Below, one piece after another: positions 1 through 7,294 of a stretch of 64,000 nt of DNA. This DNA comes from Bacteroidota bacterium (GTDB lineage Bacteria; Bacteroidota; Bacteroidia; UBA8524): positions 1 through 64,000 of the forward strand of contig WGMZ01000009.1 of NCBI GenBank assembly GCA_016124735.1, read 5' to 3'. The position numbers were made by a program, and so were the translations under genes. Under the pieces are notes generated by a model that made no database searches, was not told the DNA's origin, and saw only the letters and a list, made by a program, of their open reading frames with translations. Positions within the stretch are counted from its first letter, which is position 1. Each line of letters opens with the position of its first letter.

Positions 1-136
1 CTAAAGTCTCTAAAGTCTCTAAAGTCTCTAAAGTCTCTAAAGTCTCTAAAGTCTCTAAAGTCTCTAAAGTCTCTAAAGTCTCTAAAGTCTCTAAAGTCTC
101 TAAAGTCTCTAAAGTCTCTAAAGTCTCTAAAGTCTC
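1..136. repeat. Perfect 9-bp tandem repeat array
   Basis: Fifteen uninterrupted copies of the 9-mer CTAAAGTCT run from base 1 to 135, plus one further base of a sixteenth. No substitution is seen between copies. The array begins at the window edge, so its real length is unknown. There are no spacers, so it is not a CRISPR. The unit is a multiple of three; one forward frame reads Leu-Lys-Ser without stops and another contains TAA in every unit. It could be the 3' end of a repetitive coding region upstream or a non-coding variable-number repeat. Perfect identity suggests recent slippage expansion or an assembly edge. Confidence 0.95.
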
Positions 137-241
137 AATTTAAAATTTTAATTACTGATTATCTGTTGTTTACAAAATATCTTTCCATATAACTGTATCT
201 TTTTATTCTTCCCGGCATTATAGAGATAGAAAGCCTGAAAA

Positions 242-829
242 ATGAATCGCCTTCTCCTCATATCAACAACGCTCATCAGCACTTTATCATACAGCCAGCC
301 AGAAGTTGGAACGATTAAAGTAAAAAAGGCGAAAGAGAAAACTGCGTTCGAAAGCTTTATGAGAGAAACTCCCGACACAACACGATTCAGCCTTTTTAGC
401 TGTTTATTGTTTTGCGGTTGTCCTCCCCTGCCTAGTCCGGTTCGCCACACCTGGATTATGACCGGAGCAGGAAATTCAAATGGCTGGTATGGTGAGTTGG
501 GTATAGAGCAAATCATTTTATGGCATTATGTCCATGTCGGAATTTTAGGGAAATACCATCAATACCAAGGGGCCAAACTCCGCACTTATATTCAGGGAGA
601 CATAGACCCCTTAGGTGAAAGACTTGGTTTTAGTGCAGGATTTAGTCACAACTTCAGTCTGAATAATTCCGTAAAAAACACCATGGAACCTTATATTGGA
701 TTCAGATTAGACCGGAGATTTTTAAGTCATTTCCAAATGAATCTGGGCTACGCCTTTTCCTACGGGAAAAAAAATGAAATAAATACGTCGAGCAACGCAT
801 TAAGTATTGGATTGTGGTGCAGACTTTAA
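242..829 (+). CDS. Secreted/outer-membrane protein of unknown function, Cys-rich near the N-terminus
   Basis: A 195-aa protein that I do not recognise. Residues 1-19 form a typical signal peptide ending in Tyr-Ser-Gln, so export is likely. Around residues 53-60 there is an unusual cluster of four cysteines (CLLFCGC) followed by a Pro-rich stretch. The second half alternates aromatic and polar residues (GYAFSYG, SIGLWCRL at the C-terminus), which resembles small Bacteroidota outer-membrane beta-barrels. The gene is followed after 14 bp by the ECF sigma factor gene, so it may belong to the same transcript. The tandem repeat lies about 100 bp upstream. Export is fairly sure; the function is unknown. 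Confidence 0.6.
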   Translation: MNRLLLISTTLISTLSYSQPEVGTIKVKKAKEKTAFESFMRETPDTTRFSLFSCLLFCGCPPLPSPVRHTWIMTGAGNSNGWYGELGIEQIILWHYVHVGILGKYHQYQGAKLRTYIQGDIDPLGERLGFSAGFSHNFSLNNSVKNTMEPYIGFRLDRRFLSHFQMNLGYAFSYGKKNEINTSSNALSIGLWCRL

Positions 830-843
830 AGACAACAAAACCA

Positions 844-1416
844 ATGAATACCGACTCAAAATATCATGTAGATACAGCGCGGGTTAGCGAAGAGTCCGAA
901 ATAATCCTTCGGGCCAAATCCAATCCGGCGGCTTTCGAGCCACTCTACAACAGATATTTTGAAGGGATTTATCGCTTTGTATACCAGCGGATGGATGATA
1001 TTGATACTGCAAAAGATATCACCCAAATGGCATTTATCAAAGCCTTGGAAAAGTTGAATACCTATGAAGACCGCGGGCTTCCCTTCAGTTCCTGGCTGTA
1101 CCGAATTGCCTATAACGAACTGACCCAGCACTTCAGAAACAACAGTAAAAATCGTTGTTTGAATATCGATGATGCCGGATTGGATGAGTTGATGGAAGAA
1201 ATGCAGGAAGACCGATATGAACCCTACCTGGATAAACTGGTGGATGTGTTGAGCCAATTGGAACCGGAAAACGAAGCATTGATTGAAATGCGCTTTTTTG
1301 AGAAACGCAGCTTCAAAGAGATCGCCGAGATTCTGGACCTGACCGAGACCAATGCAAAGGTGCGCTTGTACCGCTTGCTCGACAAAATTAAACTGGTTAT
1401 CACTCGGGTTGCTTAA
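844..1416 (+). CDS. ECF-type RNA polymerase sigma-70 factor
   Basis: A 190-aa extracytoplasmic-function sigma factor that directs core RNA polymerase to a specific promoter set. Region 2 is visible at about residues 30-95 (PLYNRYFEGIYRFVYQRM, then the DITQMAFIKAL helix). Region 4 is at about 135-185, with the helix-turn-helix around FKEIAEILDLTETNAKVRLYR split by normal loop residues. The ATG at 844 is chosen; a GTG at 814 would add ten residues that overlap the upstream gene. The next gene starts 12 bp downstream and encodes a single-pass membrane protein, the usual place for a membrane-bound regulator of the sigma factor. The family is certain; the signal and regulon are unknown. Confidence 0.93.
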   Translation: MNTDSKYHVDTARVSEESEIILRAKSNPAAFEPLYNRYFEGIYRFVYQRMDDIDTAKDITQMAFIKALEKLNTYEDRGLPFSSWLYRIAYNELTQHFRNNSKNRCLNIDDAGLDELMEEMQEDRYEPYLDKLVDVLSQLEPENEALIEMRFFEKRSFKEIAEILDLTETNAKVRLYRLLDKIKLVITRVA

Positions 1417-1428
1417 GAAAGAATTAAA

Positions 1429-3141
1429 ATGAAAACGAACGGGAAATATAGGATGAACAGAAAGCCATTGAGCTCAGAGGAAATCAACCGCATGCAGGAT
1501 TTTAATGCGGTCCTCAAGGGTGCTTCAATGAGCGGGCCTAAAGGAGGCAATGGAGGAGGCGGATTCAGCAATTGGCTGTATATGACAGGGGCTTCCTTAC
1601 TGGTAGTAGTTGGCGTGGCGGCCTGGTTCTTCTATCCTGACACTAAAGAAAAAGCGATATCACGACAGGTAGAGCAAAATATTCCGGAGACGATGCCCAG
1701 AACACAAGAGGACTCCGAAGATCTAGTACGAGCGCCTCTTGTACGTCTTCCGGTAAAAGAATGGGATATTGCCTTTGCATCCTATACTCTGGATGCTCAA
1801 AAAGGTGGATTGATTCTACATCCCGGCGGAACAGAAATCCGAGTACCTGCCTCCTGTCTGATCGATGATAAAGGAAACACCATTCAGGGTCCGGTAGAAT
1901 TCCGCTACCGCGAATTTTTCGACCCTGTGGAAATTGCACTGAGTGGCATCACCATGGAATACGATTCTGCCGGTGTATCGTACTACTTCGAAACCGGCGG
2001 CATGTGTGAGTTGCGGGCCTTCCAGCATGGAACCGAATTGAAGATGAAACCTGAAAAGCCAGTCGAGGTATCGATGCCCGCTAAAATTGATGGCAACTAC
2101 AATCTTTATTATTTAGATGATGAAAGAGGCTGGCAGCCGAAAGGAAACAGCAAGCAGGTTTCTAATGCGACTCGAGATAATATCACCAGCGTGCCGCCTG
2201 TCACGGAAAGTATTAGTGAAGGAGAAGAAAGCATAATTGAACCGCTTACTCCCGAGCTCAAACGTATTCAAACCCAAATTAACCAACTCGAAAGCCAAAA
2301 GCCGAAAGCACCCAGAAAAGCCAATGTAAACCGTCCACGATTCAACCTGGATGTCAAGTTGAATGAATTCCCTGAACTGAGTGATTTCGACAAGATGCAG
2401 TTTGAAATTGCCCCGGAAGACAAGGTATTCACTACCGATTTGTACAAAATAGAATGGAACGACGTGCAATTGAAACGTTATTCCAGCACCCGTTATAAAA
2501 TGGTATTATCTCAGGCCGGAATTGGAGATAGTCCGAGGCGCGTAGTTGAACTCATTGTGGTTCCGGTGATTGACGAAAAAGATTTTGCCGAAGCACAAAA
2601 GAAATACAAGCAGCTTTTAGAAGATTATAATGCCAAACTGGAAGCTAAAAAAGCAGAAGAAGCCCGACTGAAAAAAGAAGCGGAAGTAGCCCGCAATAAA
2701 CAGATGGAGGCCTACCAGCAGCAGTTAAAAAACCAACAAGCCACCGTGTTTACGGAACAGGAGGTAAGGCATGTCTTTTCAATGGATGGATTCGGTATCT
2801 GGAACAATGACAATCCCCGAATCAAACCCAAAAGAATTATTCAGGCGCAGTTTGTCACTCCAAACAAAGAGCCGATTCAGTGCTATAATGCCAAGGTCAT
2901 TTTACCTTCAAAAAGAGCGTTGATTGATATCCATCATGGTGGAAATGGAATTTATGGAATTCACGATGTGGGAGATTCAAAAAGCATTGTGTTGTTCGTG
3001 CTTCCCGATAAACAAATTGCATTCAAACGGGTAAGTGATTTGAACCCTTCGGATGGAGTCATCATCATGCAACCGGATCCACATCGATTCGAATCTGCGA
3101 AAGAAATAAAAGAATATATCTACCGGACCCTCGGTCAGTAG
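1429..3141 (+). CDS. Single-pass membrane protein, putative regulator/partner of the ECF sigma factor
   Basis: A 570-aa protein. A short cytoplasmic N-terminus (about residues 1-45, with a Gly-rich GGNGGGG stretch) is followed by one hydrophobic segment at about 48-68, and a large outside domain follows. Residues 120-230 resemble a beta-rich domain seen in Bacteroidota membrane proteins (FRYREFFDPVEIALSGI; FETGGMCELRAF). A Lys/Glu/Ala-rich coiled coil lies at about 385-440. The topology and the position 12 bp behind an ECF sigma gene suggest an anti-sigma role. However, I see no zinc-binding HxxxCxxC anti-sigma motif, so the role is inferred from context only. A strong terminator follows at 3167. 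Confidence 0.7.
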   Translation: MKTNGKYRMNRKPLSSEEINRMQDFNAVLKGASMSGPKGGNGGGGFSNWLYMTGASLLVVVGVAAWFFYPDTKEKAISRQVEQNIPETMPRTQEDSEDLVRAPLVRLPVKEWDIAFASYTLDAQKGGLILHPGGTEIRVPASCLIDDKGNTIQGPVEFRYREFFDPVEIALSGITMEYDSAGVSYYFETGGMCELRAFQHGTELKMKPEKPVEVSMPAKIDGNYNLYYLDDERGWQPKGNSKQVSNATRDNITSVPPVTESISEGEESIIEPLTPELKRIQTQINQLESQKPKAPRKANVNRPRFNLDVKLNEFPELSDFDKMQFEIAPEDKVFTTDLYKIEWNDVQLKRYSSTRYKMVLSQAGIGDSPRRVVELIVVPVIDEKDFAEAQKKYKQLLEDYNAKLEAKKAEEARLKKEAEVARNKQMEAYQQQLKNQQATVFTEQEVRHVFSMDGFGIWNNDNPRIKPKRIIQAQFVTPNKEPIQCYNAKVILPSKRALIDIHHGGNGIYGIHDVGDSKSIVLFVLPDKQIAFKRVSDLNPSDGVIIMQPDPHRFESAKEIKEYIYRTLGQ

Positions 3142-3166
3142 ATTGGTTTGGTTCATACACGGTAAG

Positions 3167-3196
3167 CCCCTGTCTTGCAAGGACAGGGGTTTTTTT
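3167..3196 (+). terminator. Rho-independent terminator after the ECF sigma locus
   Basis: A perfect 8-bp GC-rich stem (CCCCTGTC at 3167-3174 pairing with GACAGGGG at 3182-3189) closes a 7-nt loop and is followed directly by seven T. It ends the 242-3141 transcription unit. Confidence 0.9.
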
Positions 3197-3239
3197 GATA
3201 AGAATTTTGTAACTTAATAGGACTAAAAAATGCATCAAT

Positions 3240-3953
3240 ATGTTATCACCCGATTGGCTTACAGAACCGATAATCGACTACGAATACAAAAAGTATATTT
3301 TGTTGGCTTACCTTCAAAATGTTCATAAAGATTTTCAAAATACCCGTCTGTATCCGCATTTGTCAGACTTGGTACAACACTACCGCAGCCTGCTCGATTT
3401 TGAAAAAACTATCCGACTGATGCAGGCCGAAGAAAAAGGAGAACTAAAACATATCGACTTTCAAAATCTGAAGCTGGTATATGAAAAAACTCTGCTCAAT
3501 GATGGATTGATGCAGGAATTGGATGATATCGTTCGGTTTTCCATCCCTCATTTTAAATACCACCTCAAGGAAGGCAAAGAAATATACGAAGGTGTTGAAC
3601 ACCAGCTGAGTTTGTCTCCTATTGGCATCGTTCCCTTGTATACCGATGAGGGATACATGCTATTAAAAAGCAATACCAATTACGAAACGCATATCTATCA
3701 GTATAAGATGACTATGTTTCAAATGGCGGGCGAACCTTACCGGGGTATCCATACCCATTTCATCAGTACACAGAAAAACAGCCTCATCCATACGTTTGAA
3801 GCCATCAAGAGACAATTGGTGAAGGAAAATAAGGATTTGCCCAATCCGGCTACCTACCTCATTGAATCAGAAAAGCAGTATCCCGTAAACGAAACACTGC
3901 TTCCCATCGCCAGGCGAATGCTGGTCAGATATCTTTATAAATCAGAATCCTGA
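3240..3953 (+). CDS. Conserved Bacteroidota protein of unknown function
   Basis: A 237-aa soluble, largely helical protein without signal peptide or membrane segment. It resembles a conserved Bacteroidota hypothetical whose N-terminus reads close to SPDWLTEPIIDYEYKKYILL. The middle (about 115-190) contains a beta-rich stretch around LSPIGIVPLYTDEGYML, and the end is a helical YLIESEKQYPVNETLLPIARR. It stands alone between the terminator at 3167 and the convergent secG operon, whose last gene ends 7 bp after its stop. No catalytic motif is obvious to me and I give no function. Confidence 0.75.
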   Translation: MLSPDWLTEPIIDYEYKKYILLAYLQNVHKDFQNTRLYPHLSDLVQHYRSLLDFEKTIRLMQAEEKGELKHIDFQNLKLVYEKTLLNDGLMQELDDIVRFSIPHFKYHLKEGKEIYEGVEHQLSLSPIGIVPLYTDEGYMLLKSNTNYETHIYQYKMTMFQMAGEPYRGIHTHFISTQKNSLIHTFEAIKRQLVKENKDLPNPATYLIESEKQYPVNETLLPIARRMLVRYLYKSES

Positions 3954-3960
3954 AAATTGT

Positions 3961-4287
3961 TTACTGAACCGGAGGCATTTCCGGAGCAGGAGTTGGATTT
4001 GACGGAGCCGGAGTATCGTCAATCATATCCTGCATATCAGATTCTGGCGCCTGCTCAGTACTGGCGTTGCTGATAAATGCATTCGACATCAGAGTCAAAG
4101 CAATGATGCCAATAGCCAATCCCCATGTCAGTTTCTCAATAAAGTCTGTGGTGCGTTTTACACCCATGATATTGTTTCCAGCTGAAAAATTAGAAGCAAT
4201 GCCTCCACCTTTTGGATTCTGAATCAAAACCACCAGGATCAATAATATGGCGGCAATTACAATCAATACACTAATTACGGTGAACAT
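3961..4287 (-). CDS. secG: Preprotein translocase subunit SecG
   Basis: A 108-aa inner-membrane protein, the SecG subunit that assists SecYEG-SecA protein export. It has two transmembrane helices at about residues 3-22 and 52-72. The loop between them carries the family signature QNPKGGG...SAGNN. The C-terminal tail is rich in Pro and acidic residues (PAPEMPPVQ), as is common in Bacteroidota. Its ATG shares a base with the TGA of the upstream gene (TGATG), so translation is probably coupled. It is the last gene of a four-gene minus-strand operon that also makes LptE. Confidence 0.93.
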   Translation of the reverse strand: MFTVISVLIVIAAILLILVVLIQNPKGGGIASNFSAGNNIMGVKRTTDFIEKLTWGLAIGIIALTLMSNAFISNASTEQAPESDMQDMIDDTPAPSNPTPAPEMPPVQ

Positions 4288-5450
4288 CAGTCAATTTTAC
4301 TTTTAAGTTCCTCAATAAGGGCTGCAAAGTAATTGCTTTTCTGTGGATATTTCAACTGCAATTTCTCGTACGCATCGATTGCCCGTTCAAATTTCTCCTG
4401 TTTAACAAAAATTTTGGCCATGGTCTCGGTAATTAACGCATCATCAAGCCTTTCGCTCTCCCTGGCTTTTTCCACCGGGTTATAAAAATTGCCCTGTACC
4501 CGGGTGATACTCGGGTTGGTTTCAATAAACTTGTCGATAAGTTGAATGGTTTCCGGAGACTCTGCTCCTGGTTCATGGCTATCAGCATTTGACTTCGCCT
4601 CATGCTCACCGATTTTCGAATATTCCTCTTCTCGTCCCTGGTTTTCAGCTTCGTTCTGATTAACGGGCTCATGCATAGTGATTCGGTCTAACCAGTGCAG
4701 GAAGTCTGTTTTAGTTTCCGAGGGTATCGTTGCTGTATGCTCTGCTTCTGGCCTCTGATCTTCGGCTATTGGCTCCTCACTGATACCTGTTGGCTCATCT
4801 TCTATCTCAGTTTCCAACTTAGCCTCAACTTCATCTTCAATCTCTTCTTCAACCTCCTCAACTGTCGGAGTTTCCTCCTCTCGCCCCTGGTCTTCGGTTT
4901 CGTTCAAACTAACGGGCTCGTTTACTATTGTATCAACCTCTTCCTTCAACTCTTCCGCATTCTGCTCATCCTTAACATCAGGCCCAATCTCATCACCCTT
5001 CTTTAGCAAAAACGGAATCTCCTTCAATTCACCTTCCTGCGTGGGAACTTCTTCTTCCTCCGTTTTTTCAATCTCAGAAAAATCAACCATGAAACGGGTA
5101 TCCGAATTTCTTTCGGCTATTGTCTCTATTGGCTCCTGGACTTCTGATTCACTAAGAATTTCAGGCTCCTTGGTTAAGGGTTCTTCGATATTAACTATTG
5201 GCTTAACCTCAACCTCCCCATCCTCATTCACCAACTTAAACAACTTTTTACGGTCGTACGCCTGGAGAGAGATAAATGGAAGGATTTCTTCAAATGCGGG
5301 GTGCTGTTGCACCTTAAGACTTCGGGCCAATAACAGATATGGGGCAGAAAAATAAGGATAGGTGGCAATCAATTCACGCAAGTGCTGCTCGTCCCCTTTA
5401 TTCAAAAGGGCCGGATTTTTCAATCTATCCAGCAGCCATTGTGTATCCAT
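4287..5450 (-). CDS. TPR-like protein with a long acidic linker
   Basis: A 387-aa protein with three parts. Residues 1-75 form a helical domain conserved in Bacteroidota (LLDRLKNPALLNKGDEQHL). Residues 80-290 are a low-complexity Glu-rich linker. The last 80 residues look like one or two TPR-type helix pairs (ALITETMAKIFVKQEKFERAIDAYEKL, shown in part). ATG at 5450 overlaps the lptE stop as TAATG and is preferred to a TTG two codons upstream. The linker contains an internal near-duplication (QNEAENQGREEE and LNETEDQGREEE). The function is unknown; the position between lptE and secG suggests an envelope-related scaffold. Confidence 0.8.
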   Translation of the reverse strand: MDTQWLLDRLKNPALLNKGDEQHLRELIATYPYFSAPYLLLARSLKVQQHPAFEEILPFISLQAYDRKKLFKLVNEDGEVEVKPIVNIEEPLTKEPEILSESEVQEPIETIAERNSDTRFMVDFSEIEKTEEEEVPTQEGELKEIPFLLKKGDEIGPDVKDEQNAEELKEEVDTIVNEPVSLNETEDQGREEETPTVEEVEEEIEDEVEAKLETEIEDEPTGISEEPIAEDQRPEAEHTATIPSETKTDFLHWLDRITMHEPVNQNEAENQGREEEYSKIGEHEAKSNADSHEPGAESPETIQLIDKFIETNPSITRVQGNFYNPVEKARESERLDDALITETMAKIFVKQEKFERAIDAYEKLQLKYPQKSNYFAALIEELKSKID

Positions 5451-5953
5451 TACCAATTGATTACCGCGTCGTTGAAGACATTCTGCACGATTTTATCGCA
5501 GATGGAATTCACCAGATCTGCCTCCACCGAACTCAGACTCTTCGTCGCGTCGAAGTCCTCAAAGTTGCTGAAACTTTTTTCGAAATCATACTTCGCATCG
5601 GTTTTGTTCACAAACTTCACCTGTATCGTGACCGTTAGCCGGTTCTGTGCGGCGGAAACATTTTGTTGAATGGCCACCGGTGCCACATTGTAATCGATGA
5701 TTTTCCCGCTCAGTTGCATATCGCCATTGGCATCCAACAACTTCAATGGAGTTTCCCGAATGAATTTATCTTTCAATTTCTCAGTAAAAACCTGACTGAT
5801 CGTCGGATTATTCAGGGGTGCCACATTGGTAAAGTAGGTTATACTCACAGTCTTAGCTGTTCCCACCTGTGCACCACTAAAGCCATAATTGACAGTGCAG
5901 GAAACTGGTACAAAAAACGCCAGGCTTAAGAAAAGTATCCAGATATTTCTCAT
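5450..5953 (-). CDS. lptE: LptE-family LPS-assembly lipoprotein
   Basis: A 167-aa outer-membrane lipoprotein. The signal peptide ends in a lipobox (VPVSC) with lipidated Cys19. The rest matches the Bacteroidota LptE-like family, including an early YGFSGA segment, a region that sets strand order around SITYFTNVAPL, and a late DLVNSICDKIVQNVFNDAV helix. LptE plugs and supports the LptD barrel that inserts LPS into the outer leaflet. The gene is stop/start-coupled on both sides (TGATG with the upstream regulator, TAATG with the downstream gene). The distant homology to proteobacterial LptE makes the name a family call rather than proof of function. Confidence 0.87.
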   Translation of the reverse strand: MRNIWILFLSLAFFVPVSCTVNYGFSGAQVGTAKTVSITYFTNVAPLNNPTISQVFTEKLKDKFIRETPLKLLDANGDMQLSGKIIDYNVAPVAIQQNVSAAQNRLTVTIQVKFVNKTDAKYDFEKSFSNFEDFDATKSLSSVEADLVNSICDKIVQNVFNDAVINW

Positions 5954-7209
5954 CAGATTTCTTCCAATTCGTATTGTTTGATCTTACGATACAAGGTCCG
6001 TTCCGAAATCCCTAACTCGTTGGCGGCCTTCTTTCTACGTCCTCTGTGCTTTTCCAGGGCTTTTCGAATCATCTCTTTTTCTTTGTCCTCCAAAGACAGG
6101 TTTTCTTCTTCCTGTGCATCCTGCGCCTCTACGTATACTTCATGTACATTCGAATCAACCGGCATATTGGGTCTCACAAAGACCGGACTGGACTGAGTTG
6201 GAGAGCTATGGCGTATATCCGACTCATTGATATCCAATACTTTAGAGAGCAGCTCTTCATTATTTTCAATGAAATTTTGCTGGTCCCCTCCGTTCTCTAT
6301 CAACTTGATAACCACCTTTTTCAGGTCAGCCACATCGTTTCGTAAATCGAAAAGAACCTTGTAAAAAATATCCCTTTCGGAAAAACCTGCATCTTCCTTC
6401 TTCGACAATGCCGGCAAACTTGATCCTTCGTTCGGAATATATTTGGAAAGGTCGCCTGCGTGAAGTCTTTTGTTTTCTCCTTCCAGCACCGAGATCTGTT
6501 CAACCATGTTTTTCAGCTGACGCACATTTCCCGGCCAGCGGTAATTTTCCAGTATTTGCTGCGCTTCCACATCCAGTTCAACCGGAAGGGTATGGTATTT
6601 TTCTGCATAGACCGTCGCAAATTTCCGGAACAGCAGGTAGATGTCTTCCTTTCTTTCTTTCAGAGATGGAACACGAATCGGAACGGTAGAAAGCCGGTAA
6701 TACAAATCCTCTCTGAATTTACCCTGGGCAGCACGATCCAATAAATCGCGGTTGGTGGCTGCCACCACGCGAACATCGGTCTTCTGAACTTTAGAAGAAC
6801 CTACTTTGATGAATTCCCCTGTCTCTAAAACACGCAGCAGGCGTGCCTGGGTATCAAGAGGCAACTCCCCCACCTCATCCAAAAAGATGGTTCCGCCGTT
6901 TACCGTTTCAAAATATCCTTTGCGCGTATCGTGAGCACCGGTAAATGAGCCTTTTTCGTGACCAAACAATTCGGAATCAATGGTCCCTTCCGGTATTGCG
7001 CCACAATTGACAGCAATAAAAGGCCCGTGCTTCCTTGAACTGTAGTTATGGATGATTTTGGAAATGGCTTCTTTTCCCACTCCGCTTTCTCCATTTATCA
7101 ATACTGATATATCTGTTGGTGCAACTTTTAAAGCCGTTTCCAACGCCAGGTTCAGTTTGGTGGAATTCCCCACAATCTCGAACCGTTGTTTGATCGCCTG
7201 TAAATCCAT
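5953..7209 (-). CDS. Sigma-54-dependent transcriptional activator (AAA+, Fis-type HTH, no receiver domain)
   Basis: A 418-aa bacterial enhancer-binding protein. The AAA+ domain has Walker A GESGVGKE at residues 40-47, the sigma-54 contact loop GSFTGA at 87-92, and Walker B with GGTIFLDEVGEL at 105-116. A Fis-type helix-turn-helix occupies about 376-418 (ANELGISERTLYRKI). There is no N-terminal receiver or PAS domain, so activity must be set by other means. ATG at 7209 is chosen because a TTG at 7224 would lie inside the -7 promoter box. It is the first gene of the coupled operon with lptE, a TPR gene and secG, so it probably regulates envelope functions. Confidence 0.95.
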   Translation of the reverse strand: MDLQAIKQRFEIVGNSTKLNLALETALKVAPTDISVLINGESGVGKEAISKIIHNYSSRKHGPFIAVNCGAIPEGTIDSELFGHEKGSFTGAHDTRKGYFETVNGGTIFLDEVGELPLDTQARLLRVLETGEFIKVGSSKVQKTDVRVVAATNRDLLDRAAQGKFREDLYYRLSTVPIRVPSLKERKEDIYLLFRKFATVYAEKYHTLPVELDVEAQQILENYRWPGNVRQLKNMVEQISVLEGENKRLHAGDLSKYIPNEGSSLPALSKKEDAGFSERDIFYKVLFDLRNDVADLKKVVIKLIENGGDQQNFIENNEELLSKVLDINESDIRHSSPTQSSPVFVRPNMPVDSNVHEVYVEAQDAQEEENLSLEDKEKEMIRKALEKHRGRRKKAANELGISERTLYRKIKQYELEEI

Positions 7210-7221
7210 ATGCTTCGGCTG

Positions 7222-7252
7222 CAAAAATACAATGCCGTTCAGGTAATGGAAA
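7222..7252 (-). promoter_or_regulatory. Bacteroidota-type promoter of the sigma-54 activator operon
   Basis: On the minus strand a -7 box TATTTTTG (7222-7229) fits TAnnTTTG. A TTTC (7249-7252) lies 19 nt upstream as a -33 element. The activator's ATG starts 12 nt downstream. Confidence 0.6.
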
Positions 7253-7294
7253 GAAAAAACTGACAGAGTGTCAGAAAATGGAGGTGGGAGTACG

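Noticed and set aside
1-136. CRISPR array
   Set aside because: The 9-bp units are head to tail without spacers.
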